Source of the DNA: Dyella thiooxydans
GTDB lineage: Bacteria > Pseudomonadota > Gammaproteobacteria > Xanthomonadales > Rhodanobacteraceae
NCBI RefSeq assembly: GCF_001641285.1
Contig: NZ_CP014841.1
Coordinates: 3,436,501 to 3,500,500, forward strand
DNA length: 64,000 nt
Direction: 5' to 3'
A program made the translations under genes and the position numbers. Every line of letters starts with the position of its first letter. Position 1 is the stretch's first letter. Below, piece after piece: positions 8,624 to 16,547 of the stretch. A model generated the notes under the pieces. It made no database searches, had not been told where the DNA came from, and saw only the letters and a list, made by a program, of their open reading frames with translations.

Positions 8624-9184
8624 ATGACGCCTCGATTCACGCAAGCGCTCCTGTTGGCCGCGCAGGCCCATGAAGGACAGTGCCGCAAGGGCACCTCGAT
8701 TCCGTACATCGTCCACCCGGTGGGCGTGGCCGGTCTGGTCGCCCGCTACGAGGGTGACGAGGACCTGCAGATCGCGGCACTCCTGCATGACGTGCTGGAA
8801 GACGCGGGCCCCCACTATGAGGATCGCATCGCCCACTTCGGAGAGCGGGTGCTTCGCGTGGTGCATGGCTGTACCGATGGCGTGCCCGACGCCACGGGCC
8901 AGAAGGCGGACTGGAAGGAGCGCAAGACGACTTACCTGGAACATCTTCGTGACGCGGATGTAGACACGTTGCTGGTGAGCGGTTGCGACAAGCTCTACAA
9001 CGCGCTCTCCATCCAGGAGGATCTCCTCGAGGTGGGCATGGGGGTATTCGCCCGCTTCAAAGCCGGCCGGGAAGGGACCCTCTGGTACTACGGGGAGCTG
9101 GCCAAGATCTTCAGCGAGCGGTCGTGTCCGGTGGGGCCGGCACTCTCAGCTGTGGTTGATGGACTGCACCAGCTTGCCTCCTGA
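8624..9184 (+). CDS. HD-domain alarmone hydrolase-like protein (small SpoT/Mesh1 type)
   Basis: 186 aa, an HD phosphohydrolase of the RelA/SpoT hydrolase type. Motifs: CRKGTSIPYIVHPVGVA (about 22-38), ALLHDVLED (about 66-74, the HD pair), and CDKLYNAL (about 125-132, metal-binding Asp). No synthetase, TGS or ACT domain is present, so it corresponds to a stand-alone small alarmone hydrolase that would degrade (p)ppGpp or a related nucleotide. Start supported by a GGAGGT Shine-Dalgarno 9 bp upstream of the ATG. It stands alone between the recombinase trio and small unknown genes. In a mobile island such enzymes may counter alarmone-synthetase toxins or tune growth arrest; that role is inference. 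Confidence 0.85.
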   Translation: MTPRFTQALLLAAQAHEGQCRKGTSIPYIVHPVGVAGLVARYEGDEDLQIAALLHDVLEDAGPHYEDRIAHFGERVLRVVHGCTDGVPDATGQKADWKERKTTYLEHLRDADVDTLLVSGCDKLYNALSIQEDLLEVGMGVFARFKAGREGTLWYYGELAKIFSERSCPVGPALSAVVDGLHQLAS

Positions 9185-9371
9185 TCGGATCCATCATCGG
9201 CGACTCGTGATGGCCAGTCGCCGGGCTTGGCAGGGCGCCCGTATTCGTCGCATCATGGTCGGGCGCAAAGGCCGGCAAGCGGCCAGCGGCTCCAGCAAGT
9301 GCATACACATTGGTGATCTGCCGGGTAGGTCCTGGCGGATGGCTGATGCACTCATCAAGGAGCCGTGACTC

Positions 9372-9626
9372 ATGACTTCCCCCAAGTTGAACCCCTCCTG
9401 CGAGTCGCTTCTGCGCGACTGCGCCGAGCAGCTGAACCTGAGCCTCGACGAGACCCTGGCCCGTGCGGTCGCCCGGCTCCATGCGGCCCTCTACCAGAGC
9501 GATGCCGACATCGCGGATATCGACTACAGCCAAAGCGCCGAGTCGCTGACCGGACCCGACGTCGAGGTTGTTTCCTGCATCTTCGAAATAGCCCGTGCGC
9601 AGGCCGCAAAGTGGGGCGAGCCATGA
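9372..9626 (+). CDS. small unknown protein A
   Basis: 84 aa, family not recognised. The N-terminal 40 residues (CESLLRDCAEQLNLSLDETL, then ARAVARLHAAL) match the N-terminus of the protein at 9810-10202 (VLEECAEKLGMTPEEALREA, then VSNLHALV), so the two are paralogous over a short helical module. Good AAGGAG Shine-Dalgarno about 10 bp upstream. The stop overlaps the start of a 65-codon frame (ATGA). Confidence 0.6.
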   Translation: MTSPKLNPSCESLLRDCAEQLNLSLDETLARAVARLHAALYQSDADIADIDYSQSAESLTGPDVEVVSCIFEIARAQAAKWGEP

Positions 9627-9817
9627 CCCGGGCTTCCCACAATTTCGACGGTGCGGGCGCGAAGTCCACCGGCATGGTGCCAAGCTGCCCCCGAGGTTGG
9701 GCCCGACGGGTCCGGTACGGGGCTCTTTTCCACGGGTTCTCGATCGCCTGGACGCGGATGAAGGGCGAGGTGAGCCACCGCAAGTCAACTTCCAACGGAG
9801 AATCCTTCCATGGCTGA
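9623..9817 (+). CDS. possible short overlapping ORF
   Basis: 64 aa frame that starts in an ATGA overlap with the gene before it and ends 8 bp inside the gene after it, exactly filling the gap. The protein is basic and unrecognised (MTRASHNFDGAG...). The tidy overlaps suggest coupling, but composition is not clearly protein-like, so it may be chance. Confidence 0.3.
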   Translation: MTRASHNFDGAGAKSTGMVPSCPRGWARRVRYGALFHGFSIAWTRMKGEVSHRKSTSNGESFHG

Positions 9818-10202
9818 ATCGATGCTCGGGCCGTCCGACCGGCGGGTTCTCGAAGAGTGCGCGGAAAAGCTCGGCATGACGCCAGAAGAAGCGCTCCGCG
9901 AGGCCGTCTCAAATCTTCATGCGCTCGTCCACGAGGGGCAGCCACCGGGCAAGGCTTCAACGCACAAGGTGGTCGCACGGCCGCCACACGAGACGGGCCA
10001 ACCCGGCCAAGCGCCGACTCATCAGCGGATGGGCGATGCTGACCACGCGGCTGGCGGCCTTTGGCGAGCCATGGGCGAGGGCGTGCGCCTGGGGCTTCGT
10101 GATGCCCGCCATTTGTCAAAGCAGTACTTCGCGCCCCTGATCGCGCTCGCCTACTGGATGCACGATGTGACCGAGGGCGTGATGAACCGCAAGCGTCCCT
10201 AA
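9810..10202 (+). CDS. small unknown protein B
   Basis: 130 aa, not recognised. N-terminal helical module shared with the 84-aa protein encoded at 9372-9626, then a Pro/Gly/His-rich linker (about 48-80), then a C-terminal segment (LWRAMGEGVRLGLRDARHLS, about 85-104, followed by KQYFAPLIALAYWMHDV) with a short hydrophobic stretch too weak for a sure membrane helix. GGAG Shine-Dalgarno about 12 bp upstream. Convergent with the DUF2384-type operon on the other strand. Confidence 0.6.
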   Translation: MAESMLGPSDRRVLEECAEKLGMTPEEALREAVSNLHALVHEGQPPGKASTHKVVARPPHETGQPGQAPTHQRMGDADHAAGGLWRAMGEGVRLGLRDARHLSKQYFAPLIALAYWMHDVTEGVMNRKRP

Positions 10203-10248
10203 CGACCGGGTTGTCGCCGCGGAACTTCGGCTGTTGCGATCCGCGGCG

Positions 10249-10554
10249 TCAACCCAGGTAACCCGCCTGAAGGGACTCAATGTAGTGGATGAGGTTCTTG
10301 CCGCGCCCAGCAAGCAGAAGATCAAGCCCGGTCCTACCCCCAAAGCACTCGATGCGTTCCTCCCGAAGCCATCGGATCGCGACCGATCGATCTTCGAACA
10401 GGACGGTGGCTTGCTCCAAGGCGGCCGTGAACTGATGGACGAAATCCTTCTCAACGACGGAGGTATCGGGGGACGCCGATATATGGGCGTTCACCGACCT
10501 GGCGAGGGCATCCGACGGCATGCCGAAAAGCTGCGCGATCTGTTCGAGCGTCAT
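10249..10554 (-). CDS. DUF2384 (MbcA/ParS/Xre toxin-binding type) protein
   Basis: 101 aa. The C-terminal half (SVAIRWLREERIECFGGRTG then LDLLLAGRGKNLIHYIESLQAG) fits the DUF2384 toxin-binding domain: WL...LGG.TPLDLL...G...V...L..I..G. The N-terminus (TLEQIAQLFGMPSDALARSV) looks like a short HTH. In RES-Xre modules such a protein is the antitoxin, but no RES toxin is next to it. It overlaps the upstream 90-aa gene by 4 bp (ATGA) and is the last gene of the operon. Confidence 0.65.
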   Translation of the reverse strand: MTLEQIAQLFGMPSDALARSVNAHISASPDTSVVEKDFVHQFTAALEQATVLFEDRSVAIRWLREERIECFGGRTGLDLLLAGRGKNLIHYIESLQAGYLG

Positions 10555-10823
10555 GGGACAACCCCTGTGCCGGTCCTAGAGTCGTTGCGGCGATAGTCCG
10601 ACTGGAAACGCACAATCAGCGATTGGCTGCCTGCCCGGATCGATGTTTCGAGCCGGAACCCTAGGTCGAGATCACAGGACTCTTCAGCGGCCGACACTGG
10701 GCAGGGCATGGAGAGGCAAGCTCGGTGTGTCATGAGGATGTTCTCCATCACCCAGGGATTCGACCGCACCAGCAGGTGATGCTTGAAAACAGGCGCCGTC
10801 AGACGTTGAATGCGAGCCTTCAC
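10551..10823 (-). CDS. unknown 90-aa protein between two DUF2384-type genes
   Basis: 90 aa starting at GTG 10823, 4 bp after the upstream stop, and overlapping the downstream gene by 4 bp. Family not recognised. The second half (CDLDLGFRLETSIRAGSQSL then IVRFQSDYRR) looks like beta strands. Position between two toxin-binding-type proteins makes it the candidate effector of the operon, but there is no motif to support this. Confidence 0.5.
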   Translation of the reverse strand: MKARIQRLTAPVFKHHLLVRSNPWVMENILMTHRACLSMPCPVSAAEESCDLDLGFRLETSIRAGSQSLIVRFQSDYRRNDSRTGTGVVP

Positions 10824-10827
10824 CTGC

Positions 10828-11268
10828 TTAACCGTGCAGGTAGTTGCCCGCCGCGGCCTCAGCCGCCTTAATCAGCATCTCACTAGGCCCACTTAAGCAA
10901 TCCATTGGCGCCTTACCCTCCAGGTAGCCGTTTGCCGACGCAAACCAGTTAGCCAACTCCCAGTCGGTCCACTGGTCACCGAACGCGTCCAGAATCTTCC
11001 TGACCACGGGTCGCGGTCGAAAGCCGTCGTCCGGATCCAGCAGATAGATGGGGAACCGTTCGACGCCATCCACGTGGAGAGCGAATATTTTTCGCTCTCG
11101 CTTCCATGTCGACGGTAGCGCTCTTGGATCGTTTGGCCTTGAGCCGATCAGCTCCTCGATTTCCTCGACGTTGAGCCAACGCGTCGAACCAAAGACATGC
11201 TCTCTGGCCCTCTCACTGGCGCGTGCCCGTTGCCGTTCCAAGTACCCTATGATCCGGTTCGATTCCAT
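10828..11268 (-). CDS. DUF2384-like regulator/antitoxin-type protein
   Basis: 146 aa. A central segment (TRWLNVEEIEELIGSRPNDP, then WKRERKIFALHVDGVERFPIYL) resembles the DNA-binding and linker part of Xre/ParS-type proteins. The C-terminus (DQWTDWELANWFASANGYLE, then GKAPMDCLSGPSEMLIKAAE) fits the DUF2384 pattern W..pN..L.G..P.D.L. It is the first gene of the operon with the 90-aa and 101-aa genes. The start is an ATG at 11268. Role as operon regulator or antitoxin is inference. Confidence 0.65.
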   Translation of the reverse strand: MESNRIIGYLERQRARASERAREHVFGSTRWLNVEEIEELIGSRPNDPRALPSTWKRERKIFALHVDGVERFPIYLLDPDDGFRPRPVVRKILDAFGDQWTDWELANWFASANGYLEGKAPMDCLSGPSEMLIKAAEAAAGNYLHG

Positions 11269-11558
11269 CGCTGAGAAGCCTGTGAAGCGCGTGGGATTCG
11301 CGGCCCGATATTACATTTAACCTGAAGCATCTTCGGTCATTGGGTCAGTGACACGCTCAGCGAAGCGCAGCCAAGCCGACGATGTGCTGCAGTGAAGTGC
11401 CTCGTGTCCCAAACACGGAGCCGGCCGGTCCGCATAGGCTAGATTGGACTCGAAACCTCAACGCTACTCAGAGGAGGGGATGTCGCACTGACCTCGTCTC
11501 AAACGGAGATACGGACCACTGTCAGGATGTGGCTCCTACTGGCTCGGATGATCATGCC

Positions 11559-13118
11559 GTGGAAAAGTTCGAAAGTATCTACGTTCGCCGGGATCGATTG
11601 GCCGGTGGGCTCCAGGGACTGCTGATCGGTGACGCGCTCGGCGTTCCTTACGCGTTCCACGATCCGTCCGAGCTTCCGCCGCTTCAGCAAATCGACTTCG
11701 AGCCCCCCGCGGGCTTTCCTCGCTCCCACAGGGGTGTGCCTCCGGGTACTTGGTCCGATGATGGTGCGCAGGCGCTTTGCCTCTTGGAGTCGTTGCTCAC
11801 CAAGGACACGTTGGATCTCGGGGATTTTTCCCGCCGCCTTGTCGATTGGGCCGACCGAGGCCATCTGGCAGTTGATGGCAAGGTCTTCGACATTGGCTCG
11901 CAGACAGCACGCGCCATCGCGCGCCTTCGGGCGGGAGCTGCACCAAACGAAGCTGGACCCTCCAGTGAGTCGGATAACGGCAATGGCTCGCTGATGCGGG
12001 TATTGCCGCTCGCGCTTTGGCATGCCGGCGACGACACGTCGTTGATAGCGATGGCTGCTCAACAATCGTTGCCTACCCACGGTCATCCTCGTGCTGCCGT
12101 CGCTTGTGCGCTGCTGTGTCTTTGGGCTCGTGCAGAGATCGAGTCGGCTCCTCATGGCTGGGAACGGGCCGAAACCGTCCTGCGACAGCTCGGGCCGGCC
12201 AACGGATTACCGCAGGCCGAGATCGAACACGTCCTGGATCCTTCCCATGCCGATCGGGTGGCTGGTTCAGGCTATGTCGTAGATACCCTCTGGTCAGCCC
12301 GACAGTCGCTCGAGCACACCGGCAGTTACACGGACGCCGTTCGCCACGCAGTAGGGCTCGGAAGGGATACCGATACGACCGCCGCTGTCGTGGGTGGTCT
12401 GGCAGGCATCCGGTATGGCCTCTACGGTATCCCTCTCTCCTGGCGAATGCGTCTGCGTGGGGTCGAGCTTTTCCGGGGTTTTCAGGATGCCCTGGTGCAG
12501 CGCGTGTCATCGACCGAACATCACTCGGGCCAAGTGATTCGCACCAGCCAGAGTCACCCACTGCGCATTGGCACGATCAACCTGGACAGTGGCGGCCGGA
12601 TTGGCATCACCTTCTGCCCGGGAAAGAAGCAAGCCTCGGCTATGAGCGGCCACTGGGACCGTGATCTGGATATCGATCTCCAGGCGATCCGGGACTGGGG
12701 CGCAACCCATCTCGTCACGCTGATCGCGCCTTGGGAATTCGAAGAGCTTTCTGTCACCGATCTCCCGACGAGAGCTGCGGCGCATGGACTCATCTGGCAT
12801 CACGCCCCGATTATGGACGGCCACGTGCCCGGTATCGTGCCTGACGGAGAAGATGCATCACTTTGGTTCGAGGCCGTGTGGTCGAAGCTTCGCACTACGC
12901 TTCTCGACTCCTTGGCGCAAGGCGAAGGAGCGGTTGTTCATTGCAAGGGTGGACTGGGCCGGGCGGGGACAGTGGCGGCCTTGTTGCTGGCCCATGCGTC
13001 AGGCGGCATGGCGGCTGACGACATCATCCAGCGCGTAAGGGAGGCGAGGCCGAATGCCATCGAAACTGTCGCGCAGGAGCGATATCTAAGGGACCACTTT
13101 TCAGAGCACGTGATCTGA
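11559..13118 (+). CDS. ADP-ribosylglycohydrolase fused to protein tyrosine/dual-specificity phosphatase
   Basis: About 519 aa from GTG 11559; the frame is open back to ATG 11382, but that extra stretch has no domain, so the start is uncertain. Domain 1 (about 10-320) is a DraG/ARH-type ADP-ribosylglycohydrolase: GGLQGLLIGDALGVPY, the metal site TWSDDGAQAL, SDNGNGSLMRVLPLAL and GRDTDTTAAVVGGLAG with the Mg-binding aspartates. Domain 2 (about 345-515) is a CDKN3-like phosphatase: general acid Asp in APIMDGHVP and the P-loop HCKGGLGRAGT (C-x5-R, Cys near 460). Both active sites look intact. It would remove ADP-ribose from proteins, nucleic acid or a small molecule, and a phosphate from a second or the same substrate. 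It stands alone in the island; substrate unknown. Confidence 0.85.
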   Translation: MEKFESIYVRRDRLAGGLQGLLIGDALGVPYAFHDPSELPPLQQIDFEPPAGFPRSHRGVPPGTWSDDGAQALCLLESLLTKDTLDLGDFSRRLVDWADRGHLAVDGKVFDIGSQTARAIARLRAGAAPNEAGPSSESDNGNGSLMRVLPLALWHAGDDTSLIAMAAQQSLPTHGHPRAAVACALLCLWARAEIESAPHGWERAETVLRQLGPANGLPQAEIEHVLDPSHADRVAGSGYVVDTLWSARQSLEHTGSYTDAVRHAVGLGRDTDTTAAVVGGLAGIRYGLYGIPLSWRMRLRGVELFRGFQDALVQRVSSTEHHSGQVIRTSQSHPLRIGTINLDSGGRIGITFCPGKKQASAMSGHWDRDLDIDLQAIRDWGATHLVTLIAPWEFEELSVTDLPTRAAAHGLIWHHAPIMDGHVPGIVPDGEDASLWFEAVWSKLRTTLLDSLAQGEGAVVHCKGGLGRAGTVAALLLAHASGGMAADDIIQRVREARPNAIETVAQERYLRDHFSEHVI

Positions 13119-13517
13119 AAGGGGCGATACATTCGATGAGGCGCCGTCCGGCCTCCTCGGCTACCTCGACGCCTTCACGCTCCTCGCGGCGTCGCGGAGT
13201 TGTTCGACGGGATCAGGGAAGAACCCCGAGCAATTCGAAAGTGAAGGGAAGTCCGGCTAGCACGTGAGTCGTCGCAGGTTTGTGCGATAACCCGCAAATC
13301 TTGCCTTGCCAGCACATAGTGTGGATCATCGGTCGGAGTCGTCTTTGACACGGAGCTGACACGAAAGTCTCGGGATCTGATTTCTTGTGGCGCCTTTGAC
13401 GGTGTCCGAGTCAGAAGCAGCAAGGCGTGGAGACTGTGGTTGCTCAGCGCCTTGATCAAATGCAGAGCGATCTCTGACCGCTAAGAGGTCGCGAAGATAA
13501 GGAACAGGGGAAAGGGA
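13119..13517. other. intergenic region before the exported-protein operon
   Basis: About 400 bp with no convincing gene on either strand. It should hold the promoter of the four-gene operon starting at 13518; the only clear element is a purine-rich Shine-Dalgarno (AGGGGAAAGGG) next to the start codon. Confidence 0.45.
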
Positions 13518-14729
13518 ATGCATTTCGCAGAGCGGGCGCCTCATCGGTGTGCTCTATCTCGGGCTTTGGCCGGTATCTGGCTGCTATTGGTATTGCTTCT
13601 TGCCGCACCGCCTGCGGCCTTTGCCGCACCGCCGGAGAACGTCTACTTCGCAGGCGTTGCTTTTTCAGCCAATGCGGCCGGCGTGCCGAAAGAGTTTCCA
13701 CACCTTTCAAGGGTGCTCGATAGCGCCACCAATGCACAGGTCAACTCCGCATTGCGACAGCGGATTCGCGAGAACCCAAGTGCACCCAAACTCATCTTCG
13801 ATCAACTGGGTTCAATCAAGGATTCCAGCCGCTCTACCGCGCTCGCGCTCGCTCTCGATGGAGAGAGCACCTCCATCGAACGGATTGGCGATGTCTTCAA
13901 GAGTCGTCTTGAGATATCCGCGCAGCTCCTGTTTTTCGACTTCAAGGAGAAGCAGATCTTGGGGGGCTTCCCGATCATTGTCGACTACATAGACACCAGC
14001 TCCCAGCCGCCAGACGACAACGATATTGATCGACAGTTCAGGGCGATGGTTCTCGGAGAGGACGGTCGCCATTCGCTGCTCGATGAATTTGTATCTGCGC
14101 TCGCTTCTGCCTCAGTACCCACACCTGCAAGCCGCCATTTGCGCGTCACGTCCGTCACCCTGGGTCCTAAGGCGCTTTCCTATCTTCACCAAGCGATGCC
14201 CAATGCGGATCCTGAGGTTGTTCGGGGACAAATCGCGCGTGAGTTCGGAAAGTACCTCTCCGCCAATCAACGGCTCGCAATCCTGCCGTACGCAAGCAGC
14301 CAAGCGCTCGGCGGCAGCATGGCCGCGCGTTTCATCGAGGGCGACGCGTACCAGTTGAAAATCCCGGAGGCGGATTACGCCATTTCCCTCAAGGTCGCCG
14401 GCTTCAAGAAAATTGAGCAGGGACGTACCGATACGTCCATCGGCTACATCTATGGGGCGTTCGTAGATGTTGCCGTCACCGAGCCGATGTCGGGGACGGT
14501 CTATTTCTCGCAGAGTATCAAGCAAGGCGCCAGTCAAACGGTTCCGGTGACGCAATCAGCGATGGATGACTGGGCCAATGCTTACGACACACTTCGATTG
14601 CTGTTCAACAACTTCACCCTGGCAATCTCCAACCCGGACAGTCGATGGGTGACGTCTTCGATGCCACACGAAACCGGGGTGAAATCCCAACTCAATTCCC
14701 TCAAAGGACTTGTCCAGTCATGTCGATGA
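13518..14729 (+). CDS. exported protein of unknown family (operon gene 1)
   Basis: 403 aa with a signal peptide (hydrophobic LAGIWLLLVLLLAAPPAAF, cleavage near AFA-APPEN, about residue 36), so periplasmic or outer-membrane associated. No catalytic motif was seen. The mature chain begins NVYFAGVAFSANA and includes SLKVAGFKKIEQGRTDTSIG and VDVAVTEPMSGTVYFSQSI, a pattern like CsgG/LpoB-fold periplasmic proteins, in which strands of this type form the core. It overlaps the next gene by 10 bp. First of four co-directional exported products. Confidence 0.65.
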   Translation: MHFAERAPHRCALSRALAGIWLLLVLLLAAPPAAFAAPPENVYFAGVAFSANAAGVPKEFPHLSRVLDSATNAQVNSALRQRIRENPSAPKLIFDQLGSIKDSSRSTALALALDGESTSIERIGDVFKSRLEISAQLLFFDFKEKQILGGFPIIVDYIDTSSQPPDDNDIDRQFRAMVLGEDGRHSLLDEFVSALASASVPTPASRHLRVTSVTLGPKALSYLHQAMPNADPEVVRGQIAREFGKYLSANQRLAILPYASSQALGGSMAARFIEGDAYQLKIPEADYAISLKVAGFKKIEQGRTDTSIGYIYGAFVDVAVTEPMSGTVYFSQSIKQGASQTVPVTQSAMDDWANAYDTLRLLFNNFTLAISNPDSRWVTSSMPHETGVKSQLNSLKGLVQSCR

Positions 14730-15829
14730 AGCTTCTTGCCTCGCTCATGTTGATGGGCATCATGCTGACGATCTGTTGCCCCATTCATGCTCAGACCGTC
14801 TCCGAAAAAGGCATGGGTAGTACGCAATATAGCTGGCACCTTTCAGCCAAGGATCGCCAAGCGGCGATCCAGAAGGCCCAGATGAATGCGATCGAGCGCT
14901 ACGTCGCGGACACCGACGCGGCGCGGTCGCGACTTTTTGACCAGAAGCGCGCGGAGCTTGCCAGTCATATTAGCGACTACATCCTCGGGACGACGGTCAT
15001 CAACGAGCAGGACGATAAGTCCACCAAGACCTTCAATGTCGTCATCAGAGCCGACATCAACGGGACGCGTCTGCTCAATGATCTCGGTAGTGGCTCGGCA
15101 TCGGCCGCGGATGTGGCGCGACAGCAGCACTCGATGCTGACTTTCCTGTTCGTTGCGAGGAGCCAAGCGAGCGTGCAGACCTTCGATGCCAAGGTCTACA
15201 AGCGTGCAGACGTTGACCAGTCCTCGACCCGCAAGACTCGGGAAGGCGAATCGATCCATTCGAATCAGATCGGTACGTCGGATGGCGTCAACGAGCATTC
15301 AAGCGTCGCTGTCACTACTGGTGGAAGCACGACGAGAAAGGCGGACAAGGTTGCTTGGACGGTGACTCAAGCAGGTGAAATCAACACGGCCATGACTGGC
15401 ACCTTCGCCAATGCGGGTTACGACGTCATTGAAGCTGACCAGGTGGAGGGAGCAAGTAATGGACTGCTGAGCATCCAGGCGATTCGGGACGCCTACAGCC
15501 ACGGGGACGACCTCCCGCCGAAGATGACTCGCGACGCGACTCAAGGTGTCCACGCTGCGGGTATCAACCTGTTTGCGATCGGCACGCTTGATGTTGGGAT
15601 GCAGGACATCGACCCGGTCAGTGGCAATACCCGTGTCTATGTAACCGTGACTGGCAAGGTCTACGACGTGAGTGGCCGCTTCGCCAGGACGCTCAGCTCG
15701 GTTGGCCCCGTTCAGTATGCGGGTCTGGGGCCGGATGCATCGGTCGCACGCACCAATGCCCTAAAGATCGCGGCCCAGACGGCAGCGCAGCAAATGGTGG
15801 ATGAGCTCAACAACAAGGGCATCCATTGA
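14720..15829 (+). CDS. exported FlgT/LPP20-like protein (operon gene 2)
   Basis: 369 aa from ATG 14720 (ATG 14726 also possible), overlapping the previous stop. Signal peptide MSMKLLASLMLMGIMLTICC..HAQ. The segment after it (WHLSAKDRQAAIQKAQMNAI..YV, then TVINEQDDKSTKTFNVVIRA) has the alternating Ala-rich helix and strand pattern of FlgT N-terminal/LPP20 domains. The second half (TAMTGTFANAGYDVIEADQV, LFAIGTLDVGMQDIDPVSGN, VYVTVTGKVYDVSGRFARTL) resembles the CsgG/FlgT C-terminal fold. Likely part of an envelope assembly with its operon partners; exact role unknown. Confidence 0.6.
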   Translation: MSMKLLASLMLMGIMLTICCPIHAQTVSEKGMGSTQYSWHLSAKDRQAAIQKAQMNAIERYVADTDAARSRLFDQKRAELASHISDYILGTTVINEQDDKSTKTFNVVIRADINGTRLLNDLGSGSASAADVARQQHSMLTFLFVARSQASVQTFDAKVYKRADVDQSSTRKTREGESIHSNQIGTSDGVNEHSSVAVTTGGSTTRKADKVAWTVTQAGEINTAMTGTFANAGYDVIEADQVEGASNGLLSIQAIRDAYSHGDDLPPKMTRDATQGVHAAGINLFAIGTLDVGMQDIDPVSGNTRVYVTVTGKVYDVSGRFARTLSSVGPVQYAGLGPDASVARTNALKIAAQTAAQQMVDELNNKGIH

Positions 15830-15869
15830 AACGATCCAAGGATCATTCTCAGGAACAGGGAGAAAGTAA

Positions 15870-16547
15870 ATGAAACTCAGGAAATTGGCTCTCGGTATGT
15901 CGTTGCTGGTTCTTGCAGGCGGTGCGACCATCGCCCAAGCACAGTTCAAGCTGCCTGGGGCACTTGGCGGGGCTTCAAGTAGCGGTTCCAGTGACGCGGC
16001 TGTGACGAGCGACGCGCTTGTCACGTCGTTCATCCAGTCGAACACCCAGATTCTGACGGCACAGAAATTCCTTGCGCTCGCCTACGACCAGAAGGACAAG
16101 GCCGCACTGCTGGAGAGTGAAGCGAAGGCGATCCAAAGCGACGGCGTGGGTGCGGACGAACTCAAGAAGGCGGTTGAGCTGTCCCAGAAGACCAACGAGG
16201 AGCTTGCGGCAAAGCAGGCGGAGAAAGCCAAGCTCTCCGAGCAGGAGAAGCAGTATTACGTGCAGAGTCTCCCTTACTTTGTTCGAGGTGTAGCTGGGAC
16301 CAAGAAGCTGGTGGGTGAGGTTGCCAGTTTCGGTTCAAGCTCGAAGCAATCGATGATGGGGGGTGGGCTTTCTGCGCTTCGCGGTGGTATGGGCAAGTTG
16401 AAAGAGGCGATGGTCATCGCCAAGGCCACACCGGGTTACTCGAAGAGCGTCTTCGATACGTTCCGTAAAACGGTAATGATTGGTAAGAGCAACAAGGTAA
16501 AGATGCCCGCGGATGCAACCGCAGCACTTGCCGGGCTTGCGCCGTGA
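15870..16547 (+). CDS. exported helical protein (operon gene 3)
   Basis: 225 aa with a signal peptide (LALGMSLLVLAGGATIAQAQ). The mature protein is almost entirely helical, with Lys/Glu/Gln/Ala-rich coiled-coil-like segments (ELAAKQAEKAKLSEQEKQ) and a Gly/Ser-rich patch (FGSSSKQSMMGGGLSALRGG). Strong Shine-Dalgarno (AGGGAGA) before ATG 15870. No family recognised. It is joined to the downstream lipoprotein gene by a TGATG stop-start overlap. Confidence 0.6.
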   Translation: MKLRKLALGMSLLVLAGGATIAQAQFKLPGALGGASSSGSSDAAVTSDALVTSFIQSNTQILTAQKFLALAYDQKDKAALLESEAKAIQSDGVGADELKKAVELSQKTNEELAAKQAEKAKLSEQEKQYYVQSLPYFVRGVAGTKKLVGEVASFGSSSKQSMMGGGLSALRGGMGKLKEAMVIAKATPGYSKSVFDTFRKTVMIGKSNKVKMPADATAALAGLAP

